From Hibiscus mutabilis (taxonomy: Eukaryota > Streptophyta > Magnoliopsida > Malvales > Malvaceae): 64,000 nucleotides of DNA. Numbering within the stretch: position 1 is the stretch's first letter; each line of letters opens with the position of its first letter. The position numbers and the translations under genes were made by a program. This document shows positions 1 through 11,462 of this stretch, in pieces. The notes below the pieces were generated by a model, which saw only the letters and a list, made by a program, of their open reading frames with translations, did not search any database and was not told the origin of the DNA. The stretch covers positions 36,005,834 through 36,069,833 of the forward strand of contig CM033745.1 of assembly GCA_019671005.1 (NCBI GenBank), in the 5' to 3' direction.

Positions 1-676
1 CTATGATTAATGTAGAAAAGTTGAGCAGTTCAAGGGTCGACTCTTGGAAGTTAATCCGGTATAGATATGAAGCTCTGATATCAATTGTTAGGAGGCTCAG
101 ACGATTAACTGAATATGCCAAGAGGGGGTGAATTGGATTTTTGCTTTGATGGATGAAATGCTAAGTCATAAAGAATGTGACATGAAGATTTATAGTGGTT
201 CGACTACTCAACCAAGTCTACCTCCACTACCTTAGCTATCCACAATAAGGATTTTCTCAAATCCACTAGATTTTATTTCCTTTTTTCGGGTTCAAGGAGA
301 TAACCCATACAACCAAGACTTATACCCCAAAGTCTTGAAACATTCTCTTACGAGAGGAAACAAATTTAGCAAACTAAAGAAAACCTCACAAGGCAAATAA
401 GTTTGCACAATTAAGCTCTCAACCAAAATCCTAAACACTTGAGCAAATGTGACAAAAAGCTCACTAGTGTTTTCTACAAGAAATATGACAAAATTAAGCT
501 CTAGAATATTTTCTCTATCATTGAATGTTGGCAAGTTGTTTCTTCTTGTTGCATGGCTACTTGATTGAATCTTTTTAAACCCTCAAAAGAGTTTGTGGTC
601 ACTACTAGTCGTTGGGGTTGATTTGGAGTTGTTGGGGACTTTATTTCTAGCTTTAAATGCACTTTTGGGCCCATTG
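1..676. other. Transposon-derived non-coding sequence, unclassified
   Basis: No credible gene is visible. The text around 85-135 (a 'tatcaattgttagg' stretch followed by 'gccaagagggggtgaattgg') resembles a dispersed plant retrotransposon boundary seen in many dicot genomes, but neither LTR ends nor a PBS can be defined because the window starts here. The short reading frames between 292 and 731 have no recognisable domain and lie in low-complexity sequence. I treat the stretch as an old repeat remnant. Confidence 0.4.
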
Positions 677-936
677 GTATCAGTACGTGTGCAAGTGTAT
701 CAGTACACCTACTCAAAATAGAAAGAGTCATTGGGCATTTTTACACTAGGTATCGATACACTATGCAAGTCTATCGGTACACCCCATAGTATATTGGTAC
801 GATTGAGGTCGTATCGATACCCTATTTTGCTACTGGAAAAAGGAGTTTTGGGAAAACAAAAGGACGTATCGATACGGGTAAAACATGTATCAGTACAGCT
901 AACTAGGTATTGATACACTAACAAGTGTATCGATAC
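677..936. repeat. Array of five paired TATCGATAC-type palindromes
   Basis: Ten copies of a 10-bp near-palindrome with consensus GTATCGATAC are arranged as five pairs: 677-686/697-706, 750-759/771-780, 791-800/811-820, 866-875/887-896 and 907-916/927-936. Within a pair the two copies are always separated by 10 or 11 bp, so their centres are 20 or 21 bp apart. Distances between pairs vary (41, 73 or 75 bp from pair start to pair start). Most single-base variants fall in the central ATCGAT (CAGT, CGGT, TTGA). Reading frames through the array are low-complexity and I do not regard them as genes. The same organisation recurs at 52748-53104. Confidence 0.85.
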
Positions 937-1198
937 ACATGACCTATTTTTGACACTTTGGCTATATAAAATCATTTTAAACATGTCAAAAACCTTTTTA
1001 AAACCTTTCAAACATATTTTTCAAGTTAATGGACTTTTGAAATGTTTTTGCAAATTATTTTTAAGTCAAAAAAACATTTTTTATTTAAGTTATATCAAAA
1101 TCAAATATCTCAATAGAATCATTTTGAAAGCTTTTTAATTTCTGGTGGGAACATTGTATAAGTTAAATATACAAATTTGTGAAAATGTTTCAAGTATG

Positions 1199-1335
1199 GT
1201 TGGTAGGCTTAGTGGTTCAACGCTTGGTCTTACTTCTCAATTTGACGTGAGATCAAATCCCAATAGTTGCAAGCTTACTAAGGCTGTCTTTTGGGGATTG
1301 TTGTGGCAAACGCCAGGCAGCAACCAAAAACGCAA
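1199..1335 (+). mobile_element. tRNA-derived SINE-like fragment
   Basis: A pol III A-box-like motif (TAGGCTTAGTGG at 1204-1215) is followed about 36 bp later by a B-box-like motif (GATCAAATCC, 1251-1260), the spacing of an internal tRNA-type promoter. No tRNA cloverleaf or anticodon arm is evident, so a SINE head is more likely than a tRNA gene. The 3' tail and target-site duplication were not resolved. It directly precedes the duplicated target of the 1401-2115 element. Confidence 0.45.
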
Positions 1336-1400
1336 CTTAACCATTTGATTTTATTTTGTTTAATGTGTCACCACCTTGGCTGATAAAGTCATTATAAAAT

Positions 1401-2115
1401 GGGTAAAATACACCATTCATCACTCAACAATCTTCTCATTCCTATTTTGGTCACTCAACTTTCAAGTTTTTTAATTTAATAACTAAAATTTATACATTGA
1501 TCATTTTTTGTCACTCTCAAATATTTTATTATTATTTTAGTATGACATGACATTTTTTATTATTATTTAATATAAAAATAATTTAAAATAAAAAGTAAAA
1601 AAACTATACGTTGACCATTGTTCGCCGTTGTCGGACGCCACCCCGACGGCTGTAGATGGTATCGGCCGCTTTGTCTCACCCTCTGAGTCCGAATCCGACC
1701 TCCATTTTACCATTAAGTGCTTTGAAAGGAGATCAAAAGTGAGGAAACCGAAACGTTTATGTCGAGATTCGCGAGTTTCAGGATATTTTTCGGTGAAACA
1801 ACCACCGAATTCAGACTCAACGTGTCACAACAAGTCGCCCAGTGCAATTTGGGGTCAAACGGCCGCCTGTGGTGACAAACAACGATGATTATTTTAAATA
1901 TTTTTAAATTTAATAATAATAAAATATTATTTTATTATTTATTTTAAATTATTTTATATTTAATAATATTAACAATTGAAAATAATAATAAAATATTTAA
2001 GAGTGACAAAAATGTTCAATGTATAAAGTTTAGTTTTTAAACTGAAAAGTTTAAAAGTTGAGCGACCAAAATAGGAGTAAGAAGATTGTTGAGTGATGAA
2101 ATGTGTATTTTACCC
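1401..2115. mobile_element. MULE-like MITE with about 200-bp TIRs and a GC-rich insert
   Basis: The ends are inverted: GGGTAAAATACAC at 1401 and GTGTATTTTACCC ending at 2115. Homology runs inward about 200 bp on each side (1401-1600 and 1900-2115). Flanking 9-mers TTATAAAAT (1392-1400) and TTATAATAA (2116-2124) look like a decayed 9-bp target-site duplication, the Mutator hallmark, and a paralogous empty site lies at about 2214-2228. Between the AT-rich arms sits about 280 bp (1610-1890) that is clearly GC-richer and open in one frame on plus (1628-1888). Such a composition break suggests captured genic DNA, but I recognise no family in either direction. Confidence 0.8.
1628..1888 (+). other. 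Open frame in the MITE cargo, function unknown
   Basis: An 86-codon frame spans nearly the whole GC-rich insert. It is rich in Ser, Arg and Lys and has no motif I know. The minus strand is also fairly open and would encode an acidic Ser/Asp tract (SDSDSEGE). Neither has flanking splice sites or a promoter of its own. It is probably a transported gene fragment, possibly 5' UTR plus start of a host gene, rather than a functional gene. I give no function. Confidence 0.3.
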
Positions 2116-2260
2116 TTATAATAATACTCTAAGACTAGGATAGAGGAAAGATAAAAAAATCCATTGATTTTATTTCGTTTAATGTGTCACCACCTCTTTG
2201 GCTAAAAAAGTAATTATAAAAATACTCTAAGACTATAATAGAGGAAAGAGAAAAAAATAA

Positions 2261-2528
2261 TAAAAAGTTGCCACATCAGCTTAGCCATTAATTTTAAACA
2301 GCGGGTACCGTTTTGAAAACGAAACATAACGTTAAGTACTATTTTGCCAAAAAATAGCTGGAGTACCAAAACAGTAACGCATGAATAAGTGGGTACTATT
2401 TGTGTAGTTGTCCCTTTTTCTATTTTATTCTTTGCTAAAATGTGTATCCTTAGTTAACCATTTCTTCTTTGCATGTGAATCAAATAGAATTTCATCTTTA
2501 ACTTTAGATGGGAAGCTATGGAGGGATC
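2261..2528. other. Non-coding AT-rich spacer
   Basis: No ORF, promoter or repeat that I can define with confidence. It separates the 1401-2115 element and its duplicated target from the next inverted-repeat element. Confidence 0.5.
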
Positions 2529-2972
2529 ATTTGACTGAATAGTCATTTTAGTCTTTATTTTTTTTGAAGTAATTTAACCTTCAACGTTTTTTGGGGGGTC
2601 AAAGTAGCCCCTTCTACGGATGAAAACTGTTAGTCAACTGACGATAAATGACTTGAGATGACGTGACAAACCTACATGTCAGTGCACGCCGCAATAGCAG
2701 TGTCATATAGACAAATATACTGACTTTACAAAATGACAATGAGTCAAAAAATAATTTTAAAAATTTTATAAAATATAAAATATTTTTTTCTTCTGACGTG
2801 TCATTTTGTCAAGTCATCTCAAGTTGTTTATCATCAGTTGACTAATAGCTTTTATCCGCAAAGGGATCATTTTGACCCAAAATTAAACATTGAGGGTTAA
2901 ATTGCTTCAAAAAATAGAGGCCAAAATGACTATTCAATCAAACGTTAGGGGTATTTTTTGACATTATACCTT
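2529..2972. mobile_element. MITE with about 170-bp inverted ends
   Basis: The left arm (TGAATAGTCATTTTAG, then an AAGTAATTTAACCTTCAA stretch) is repeated inverted on the right (TTGAGGGTTAAATTGCTTC followed by CAAAATGACTATTCA). Inner arms also pair: ATGACTTGAGATGACGTGACA on the left against the inverse at 2790-2825. The right arm appears to continue to about 2972 (GACATTATACC), whereas the left arm has no matching outer part, so the left end may be truncated. No target-site duplication was found. It has no coding content. Confidence 0.65.
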
Positions 2973-3107
2973 TATTTATAATAAAATTTTTAATCTATCC
3001 AATGAATATATACGTATTGGATTTTGAAATCATTCTCTTCTTTCTTTTTTATTACATGAACCAATTAATTAACTCTTTTTTGTTAAATGGATCATTTAAC
3101 TTTAATA

Positions 3108-3375
3108 CATGCACCTACAATATTAACTCTTATTCATTGCACTTACATGCATGTTGCATATTGAATTTTGATAATAAAAAAACCTATGAAATATTCTTTA
3201 AATTAATAAATATTAATTTATCGATAAATTAATAAAATATTCTCTAAAGTTCACGAGAGATTTTAGACACTTATTTATATATTAAGCCATAAATTATTAA
3301 CCTCGATAAAATAATAATTCTTTCGGGTCAAAATAGTATTATTTTACAGAGGTTTTACTATAATATTAAAAGAGA
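3108..3375 (+). repeat. Segment X, older copy of the region upstream of the cyclase gene
   Basis: This stretch (CAATATTAACTCTTATTCAT, an ATATTGAATTTT block, AATATTAATTTAT then GATAAATTAATAAAATATT, ending with a CGATAAAATAATAATTC block) is colinear with 16557-16698 joined to 21491-21570, i.e. with the target of the hAT transposon read without the transposon. It gives an independent empty-site copy for that insertion. The small ORF overlapping it has no recognisable product. Confidence 0.7.
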
Positions 3376-3426
3376 AAAACTTTGATACACAATTCTTGTA
3401 AACTTTAATTTTCATGTGCTTGTCAA

Positions 3427-3560
3427 ATTTAGGATTTAAGGGTTTAGTTTAAGTTTAGAGCTTAAGAGTTTAGATTATAGGGTTTAGAATTTAAGAGTTA
3501 AGGTTAAAATTTAGAGTTTAAAGTTTAGGGTTTAAAGTTTAAGGTGTTAGGGTTAAGGTT
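3427..3560 (+). repeat. Degenerate telomere-like (TTTAGGG-related) tract
   Basis: Successive words such as AAGGGTTTAG, ATAGGGTTTAG, TTTAGGGTTTAAAG and GTTAGGGTTAAGG are degenerate versions of the plant telomere unit TTTAGGG, all in one orientation over about 130 bp. No perfect run of more than one or two units survives. It is an interstitial telomere-like remnant or a related minisatellite. Confidence 0.55.
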
Positions 3561-4277
3561 TTCGATATCAAGGAAGGATTGTATAATTTTTTTACACGGA
3601 CTTTGTATTAAAATATAACTCATATTAAAATTTGAATCGGTATAAATAATAGGGTAAAGTTTATAAATGGTCATTGAACTTTGTTTAAAAAAGCAAAACG
3701 ATAACCAAACGTTCAAATGTTACAAAATGACAATTAAACTTTATGTTTTTTAACAAAATGGTAACTCGACCGTTAAGTACTTAACGTGGCTGTTAAGAAA
3801 CTTTGTATAATAGCATATTTAATCATCCATATTTACATATTCAATCAATTTAGTCCCAATTCGAAAAAGTTCACTAAATTTAGCCCTCGTTATTTATACA
3901 TTTTTCAATTTGATCCTTAAAGCAAAATTCTAAAGTTGTTCCACTACATTCCTAGCCACACAACTTGTATAAAATGCTGAAATATATATTGACCACTCAT
4001 AGAAGTTTGAAGAATTAACCATTAGTATGCTGATATTGAAGTTAATTTGCAATACTTGATATATATTGGCCACTCATAGAAGTTGTCTACAACCAGTCTA
4101 GTCGTAGGTAATTTTGCACTTCACCTCACTAAAACTCTGTTAAACTCGAGTGTTATCAATTCATCACAGTTTTTTCATTTATTTGGATTATCTACTTCTT
4201 TCTCACTTTCATATGGATTCTTGACTATGCAATGATTTTCTAAGATTTCATAACAGTCGAATTTAAGATATGAATCA

Positions 4278-4550
4278 ATGAGTCGGTCTACTTTTGAAGG
4301 ACTTGAACTCGGAAGTAGAAAGAAGGAAAATCTGGAAGCGGAGATTAAACAATTCAGTGTTGCTTTCGCTTCACGACAGAGGTCACTTGCATCAATTCAT
4401 GGTGAGTTCAAATCTAAAATGGAGAAATTGAGAGCTGAAAGTGCAGTTTCCCCTTCACAAATCTCTACAGTATTGAGGCAATTCAATTCCTTTTCTCCTT
4501 TGTTTGTCTGGTACTGGCAACTGGCAAGATTGCTTGCCATTCTCTTCTAA
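4278..4550 (+). pseudogene. Gene fragment carried inside the long-TIR element
   Basis: A 90-codon frame starts at an ATG at 4278 and encodes a charged, helix-prone segment (KKENLEAEIKQFSVAFASRQ, then KSKMEKLRAES, followed by Ser/Pro and a hydrophobic tail). About 210 bp downstream (4770-4848) another exon-like stretch reads ASVPALCPPLYDLPRVLIR in one frame and abuts a good 5' splice site (CGGTAAGTC, about 4845). The sequence 3930-4277 could be carried promoter or 5' UTR and contains a short direct repeat (CCACTCATAGAAGTT at 3995 and 4069). I do not recognise the parent gene. It looks like one or two transported exons of a coiled-coil protein rather than a transposon gene. Confidence 0.45.
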
Positions 4551-5025
4551 AGTATTGAAAATGTTGTTTAAACCTTAAGGATGGTAGTTTGATTGGAGAT
4601 ATTGCATTTGTTGCATATGTTTGGAAGTGATATTGGTATGGTATGCTGCCATATGATTTATGATAAAAATAAAGGTTTTGTATGCTCTGTTTAGGCAACT
4701 AAGACTACGATTTATTATCAAAACTTCAACAAGATTTGCTACTGCTATATCAGATTGGTGTGAATGCAAGGGAATCGTAGTTCACTGCTGCTTCGGTTCC
4801 GGCCCTTTGTCCACCGCTTTATGATCTCCCAAGAGTTTTAATCCGGTAAGTCAATTGTGTTTTCTTCCATTAATCTATTTACATAATCTTTTTTATTTCG
4901 GCATTTTATGCAAGTTGCGAGGTTGGGAAAGTAATGGGACACCAAATTGAAAGAATGTATAAATAATGATGGCTAAATTTAGTGATTTTTTTTTAATTAG
5001 AACTAAATTGATTAAATGTGTAAAT

Positions 5026-8000
5026 TGTAGCGACCTTTTTTCTTCCTTTCGAAAAAAGAATTGGCGTTAAGGGTGTTTATTTAGAAAAGAAGTCGACTAC
5101 TAATTATCCCTTAAATCATTAATGAAGATCTTTTGGAAGATTGGGATTTCTTTTGAAAAACCTTACATTTTTTAAAATGATGAAAACTTGGAGTAAATAC
5201 CGGCCACTTGGGTAAGATAGGCCGGACACCATAAGAAACCAGAGATTCGATATGAAAGGGTCCGGGAGTTGGTTACGCATGGGGAAGGATTAGCACCCCT
5301 TCACGCCCGGAACTCGATACCAAAATATTTGTTTCTCTTAAAAGGATGAAAGTCATTGAAATTTACATTGAATTTAATTCGAAGTTCTTAGATGAAAATT
5401 AACCTTGATTGCACGGGCTTTTATCGAATTGGTGGATTCAAATTAATTGGACATTTAATTAATAAGGTTTACGATTATTTGGACCATAGATTAAATCGAC
5501 ATCGAATAAGCCCGACTGCCGTGTTAATTTAGGGTTCGACTTTCGTACGTCACCTTTATGCATGATGCAAATATTTAAGTATGATGTGATAATTTTGTTA
5601 ATTTTTAATTCATTTACCTCGGGATGGTAAGGATTAATTCGAATATTTGGTAACATCTTTTAAGCTCGGACTGTTAAGACACAAATATTGGAATTAATAA
5701 ATACCTCCCTTTTATGATTTAGATTATACGACTAAGATTAAAGATTATATGAATGACAATTAGGGCATGACGATCAAAGGCATGAATGTAAGCATACACA
5801 AGAGAGGCCCAATTTAGTACATAGCCCAATTTATTATATACTTAGCCCTAAAAGATAAGAACCCTAATTTATGGTGACTAATTTGTAATTTAATGTTAAT
5901 CTAATCTTGAAGTTGATTTCACTCCTAAAATAATTAAGAAATGTTCAATTAATTTAATGAATTTAACATTTACCCCAATAAACCAGGATAAATTTAAATT
6001 TACTAAATTACTCTGAACCCTAATCTAACTAAGGCTCTAAAGAATATAATACTAAGATTGGTTTAGTTAATTTATGGATCGTGCCCCTATGAGACGAGCA
6101 CACGCTATAAATTATTCAAATTAATTTTGTTACTTCTAACCTAAGCCCAAAAGGTACTAACTATGCCCAACAATCTAAGCCCAAAACAAAAGGCCCGGAC
6201 TATTAAAACTAAACTCAAAAGCCTAGGGCCCATAAACTAAAAAAAGCCCAAAAAACCTAGTTTAGTAAGCTAACCCCAATATATAAAAAAGGGTCAAAAA
6301 CACAAGAGCAAGTATATATGTAAAAAACATAAATAACATATATTATATGGAAACATCTTGTAAACTTTATGAAGCTATGTATATATATATATTATATTTT
6401 AAATAGGTAAATTATATGTAAACTTTACAAACCACTTATATATATATATATATATTCCATATATAACATACTTTTAACAAACACAAATTATTTTAAAAGA
6501 AAGCTATATATATATATGATAATCTTTTTAAAAAATTAAATAAAAATTTGCATTTAATGGTAACACATTTTTTAGATACAAATATTTTTTTAAAACTATA
6601 TATTACATACTAAAAGCACATTATATATATATGTTTATAGAAAACCATATTATATACATATATTTAAAGTTGCATGTATGTATATATTATTTATATTCTA
6701 TATGTTATGTATTGTAAAACCATATATTATATATATACATTTATAAAAAAAATACATAAAATCATATATGATATATATTATATTTAAAAGAAATATTATT
6801 GTGTTAATAGGTTGCATATTATTCAAATTAGGCATATATTACATCATATAATATGTATATAATTATACCATGGCCACTATGTCATATTATAATATATATA
6901 TATATATGTACATATATACAAAAAAACTATACACATTAAACATTAAACTTGGGTTAATAGAAACAAAGGACAAGAGGATACCCCAATGCCCATCGATTTG
7001 GGCTCAATAAATCTGAAGCGAGCCAGGTTTGCGGGTCTGGTATGCGTCGGGTCAGTTTGATGGGTTCGGTATGTGAACCAGTTTATCGGTTCTGATGGAT
7101 AAAAGAAGGGGTTATAACCCTAATTTCATTCCACCCTTTTATTTCTTCCTTAAGCCGTAGCACAGAGAGGTGCAGAGCTCCTAAAACCTGGCCGCCGATG
7201 AGCCGTTGTTTGTCCTCCGTTCGGCGCGTCGCCACCGCCAGTCGGAGCCTCTCAACCCCCTCTTCCTTTCTACTATCGTTGATTTTCCAGAAAGCCGGCC
7301 ATTCCTTACGAAATCGGTCGAAAACCTTTCAGCTTCCTCTCACCAAATCTCCATTGGCAACCGTTGGATTGCCGTAAAATCAGAGTATGTTGCTTCCCAC
7401 AGCAGGGGCTAGCTCTTCACCGTTCAGATCTTCCGTCAGTGGTCCCGGTCGCTGGCAATCATCGAAGACCGAATGGTAAAACCCTTCCCCTTCTCTTTTG
7501 TTCTTACCTTTTTTTATTCGGATTTAAATGGTCAGTATAATAATAGACAGAATATGGATGGTTGAAATTTCTTTGATTGCTTTGTGATTGTTGGATTCGA
7601 ATAATAAAAGTAACAGAAGCAAGTTGGAAATTCCTCAAAGTGTTTTTTCTCATTCATTCTTGAATTCGAATCTGCCTCTTTTACAATCTGATTACACCCT
7701 TTATATCTCAATTCTTTGTTTACATTCTCAAGCAACCATTAATTGAATTACTGTGGATGATTGCTTCTGATAACAATGCCTATGATTAGCCTTTGATAAC
7801 CCTCTTTTTATTATTTTTTTTCTGCATGGTGGTTGGGAGCCGGTGATGATAGTACGGGATCGCCGGCGATGAGGCCACATGGCCGGGAGATGAATTGGCA
7901 AAGGCGCGTGGATCAAATATGATCCAACGGTTAGATTTGGGGCAACTGCAAAATAGAAAAAAAAAGTTATCAGATTAATTTTAGGGTTGTTGTTTGTATT

Positions 8001-8571
8001 GGGTTTGGGCCAAACAGACCTATGTAGTGTTATTTATTTTTTGGGTTCTAAATATGTAATGGACTTGAACTTTTAATAGAAACATTAGACTTTAATTTTA
8101 ATTTATGATCTTTTTTTTCTTGTTCTTAGATAACAATAATACATAATAATAATACTAACATATAATGTACATATCAACTTACATACACATACACATACGT
8201 AACCAAATGTACATACACATAGTACACAAACATTAATACATACTACATATATACATAAAACATGCAATACATACTCACATTCATATTTAAACATTAGTGA
8301 CATTAAAATAATAGTAAATTCATACCTATATGCTAGCAAGCAATACATACGTGTAATATAAACATACACATATGCCTTATATATTTATACACCGTGTATA
8401 TATATAAAATGCATTTGTAAACATATATACATAGAAAACACATACTAATGACATATACATAACATACACATAATAGCACACATCATCACATAATAGTGTA
8501 TATATATATATGTAAGCCCATTATTGCAAATATAAAGAATGAATCAACCCCAGACAAAATTAGTGATTACA
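5026..8571 (-). repeat. 3' LTR of the Tat-like element (3546 bp, full length)
   Basis: It begins TGTAGCGACC and ends GTGATTACA on plus. It contains AT-rich microsatellite-like stretches (6310-6930), a GC-richer block at 7120-7500 and a CA/TA-rich tract at 8140-8510. Against the 5' LTR it holds about 1.3 kb extra at its left side (about 5030-6320), including a conserved-looking GGGTCCGGGAGTTGG ... ATGGGGAAGGATTAGCACCC block at 5260-5300. Conversely it lacks about 115 bp present at 15481-15600. The short ORFs inside are not genes. Confidence 0.85.
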
Positions 8572-10064
8572 GCTGCCCTTCTTTGCTTATACTTGTGGAA
8601 CAAGAATAAAGCAAAGACCATAAGCACTAATTTTGTCCTACTTCCCTGTCAGACGATTTGCTATTTCAAAATGGCAGTGAGCAAATCCAAACAACTTGTC
8701 TCCCCGAAACGGCAGAAAACAAACGGGTAGCACTGGCATGCCTTTCTTGGACGACAACAGACAAACCAGTTACTAAACGACTCATTCCTCCAGAGCAGCA
8801 GCGAACGAATCCAAATATCCTTCAGACTACTCATTATTCTAAAGCGGTATTGAATGAATCCAAATAAATTTGCTCTCCCGAATCGGCAAAAAGTAATCTT
8901 GGTAATGTTAGGACGTCCTTCCGAAATGCCAGCAGACATAACTGAACAAAGATAGCATGTTCCTCCAAAGCGGCAGCGAACAAATAGCAGTTCTTCAAAT
9001 GAGGGTTCCATGAAGGCTTCCGCTCTTTGTGACCCTGAACGGATAGGCTAATTTTCTTCATCCCTTTTATGCAAGGTTCTATTATCTCGTCTCTTTCACC
9101 GAAAAGTGGTGTGCTTGAAATCCTTTACTTGGAAATTCCTTTCAAGTTTCCACTTTGACGTCTATTTCTCTTCTTAGGAGGTCTCCCTTTTATCTCCCAA
9201 ATACCTTCAAAAGAGATGAAATGCTACAATGATATGAGTTAGCACACCCCTAACCTAGGGATGTCTAACTAAGTGTGATGCATGCATGACACTAATTCAC
9301 TCAGACACTTTTTCTTCTCGGTTCCTTGATTTTGATATTCTTTTGCTTTATTCCTCTCTTCTTGGTAACGGCGGTGTCGTATCTGTCACTCGGGTTCACC
9401 CTTTATACCCCTTTTTGAACTCTTGGTCCTTTTTCTCTAAAGCGCCTTTTTAAGTTTTCACTTTAGACTTGTACTTCCCCAAAGTGCTCTCTACAGGTTT
9501 TCACTTCAGGGTTTTTCTTTTTTTCCTTCTTTTTTCTTCTCTTTTTTTTCTTTCTTTTAGGCACCCCTTTTGGGTTTTCGCCTGTAGCTCCTTCAATTTC
9601 AATATGTGAGGTACTCTCTGCCTTCCTTTGATGACTCTCATCAATTTCGCCCTTGATGACCTTTTTTTGCCTTAACTTTGGCGGATTCGCCTTTTATCTT
9701 GGAACAACCTACGCTTATTAGGTTAAATCATAATAATACCAAGAAATCTTTTGATTTTCCATAATCTATGCCAATTCATCCGTGCGAGGATTATGGGACA
9801 TGCAACAGAAATGAGAATAATATTTTATTAATACTTAGAGAAACATTAACTAAATTTTGAAAGTCATGGAAAACATGAGAGAAAAAGAAAATAATATCAA
9901 CTGTATGAATAATGAGAACCCATCGACCACAGTAGATATTTCATTCACCACCTTCAGTTACAATTCATGACGACCTAAGAATTGAAGCATCATTCCTCGA
10001 TGAAGTCTGCCGGTCATATGCCAAAATTCACGTGTGTCTGAATCGTCCTGTTCGGGTTTTCAAT
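8572..10064 (-). other. 3' untranslated region of the Tat-like element with degenerate repeats
   Basis: The region between integrase and the 3' LTR is about 1.5 kb. Close to the LTR, 8660-9000 holds degenerate repeats of a motif like GGCAGCGAACAAATCCAAA (near 8672, 8799, 8846 and 8968), which produce overlapping ORFs with repeated FCRFG residues. I do not consider these genes. A purine-rich stretch on minus just before the LTR (AAAGAAGGGCAGC, 8572-8585) could be the polypurine tract. Confidence 0.55.
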
Positions 10065-11292
10065 TTAGATTACCCCCTCGGTTTTAAGACACCCATTTTT
10101 GGGTTTTCGCTCTAAACCCATTTTAAGACACCCATTCACGTGTGCCAGATCCCCCTCTTGAAACTCTCTAGGGCAAACCTTTTTGTTATAGGCTCGCATC
10201 ATCCTTTTCGGATACATTTGACTATGACAGATAGCCTTCAACCTTTTTTCTTCAATAAGGTTCAACTGATTAATTCTGGCTTGCGTCCATTCGGCTTCAT
10301 CAAACTTTACTTCGTTCAAAATTCGAAGTGATGGAATCTCTACCTCGATGGGTAATAATGCCTTTGTGCCATATACCAAAGAGTACGGCATTGCCCCGGT
10401 GGAGGTCCTCACAGAGGTTCGATAAGAAAATAGAGCGAAGGGTAGCTTCTCATGCCAATCCTTGTAATTTTCTGTGGTTTTTGCTATGATCTTCTTTATA
10501 TTCTTATTTGCCGCCTCCACTGCTCCATTCATCTTGGAGCGATAAATAGTAGAATTATGATGTACAATTTTTAACTATTTACACACCTCAGTCATCATTT
10601 TATTATTCAAGTTGGAAGCATTGTCGATGATGATCCTTTCAGGCATACCATAAGCGACATATAACTTCTTTCTTGAAGAATTTGCAAACTGTCGCTCTTG
10701 TGATGTTGGCATATGAGGCAGCTTCCACCCATTTAGTGAAGTAGTCGATGGCTAGTAAGATGAAGCGATGCCCATTAGAAGTTTACGGGTGTATCAGACC
10801 AAAAACGTCTATTCCCCAAGCAGCAAAAGGCCAAGGTGAGTTCATGACATGCAGTGGTACTGGCAGAGAATGTATCTTATCGGTATAGATTTGGCATTTA
10901 TGGAATTTCTTTGTATAATTGATGCAATCTCCCTCCATTGTTGACCAGAATTAGTCGTATCTCATGATTTTTCTAGCCATCGAGAATCTGCTAGCATGGG
11001 TTCTTCATAAACCTCCATGGACCTCCGCTAAAATAGTTTCGGCCTCTCGGGCATTGACAAATCTCAACAGTATCTGATCTTTGCCTCTTTTATACAGAAC
11101 CTCTCCATCAAGGAAGTACCCCGATGCCAACCTTATGATAGTTCTTTTCTCGTTATCATTGGCGTCCTTTGGGTAAGTTTGGTACTTGATATATTGGAGG
11201 ATGTCATAATACCATAGATTTCCGTCATTTTCCTCTTCCAAACTATAGTAGTGGGTCGGCACCTCAAAAGTTTGCATCTCGACAGGCTTCAT
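10065..11292 (-). pseudogene. Ty3-gypsy integrase remnant (Tat-like)
   Basis: Integrase joins retroelement cDNA to host DNA. The C-terminal part (10532-10065, 155 codons) is the best preserved: an integrase core tail with NGAVEAANKNIKKI and WHEKLPFALFSYRTSVRTST, followed by the usual GAMPYSLVYGTKALLPIEVE stretch. The upstream part (11292-11005) reads as the linker between RNase H and integrase (ILLRFVNAREAETILAEVH). The catalytic core between 10535 and 11000 carries several stops and frameshifts, so the protein cannot be made. It lies downstream of the second RNase H, as expected for this lineage. Confidence 0.85.
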
Positions 11293-11462
11293 TTCGGCGT
11301 CCCATTTACTTTAAACACGGCGGCCAAAGTGGCCAGAGCATCAGCCATTTGGTTATCCTCTTTTGGTAAGTAGGTGAAACTGACTTCTTCAAAATTTTTG
11401 ACCAAATCTTGGATCAAATCATGATACTTGATTAACTTCGGATCTCTGGTCTCCCACTCTTT

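Larger units (their letters stand above)
1337..2260 (+). repeat. Tandem duplication of about 90 bp, first copy split by the 1401-2115 element
   Basis: Text from about 1345 ('ttgattttattttgtttaat', then GTGTCACCACC and TTGGCT) continues on the far side of the inserted element at 2116 (ATAATACTCTAAGACT). The same text is repeated without interruption at about 2160-2260. The second copy therefore preserves the empty site: ATTATAAAAATACTC at about 2214-2228 corresponds to the join of 1391-1400 with 2116-2130. No gene is seen here. Confidence 0.75.

Noticed and set aside
677..936. CRISPR-like array
   Set aside because: Plant nuclear DNA; motif of 10 bp, pair spacing irregular, no unique spacers of constant length.
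709..1011. ORFs on both strands through the first palindrome array
   Set aside because: They follow the palindromic repeat, lack any domain and have no start or splice context.
1199..1335. Functional tRNA gene
   Set aside because: A and B boxes are present, but no cloverleaf, anticodon loop or terminator is visible.
8661..9061. 116- and 75-codon minus-strand ORFs with repeated FCRFG residues
   Set aside because: They lie in degenerate repeats of the Tat 3' region; the regularity comes from the DNA repeat.
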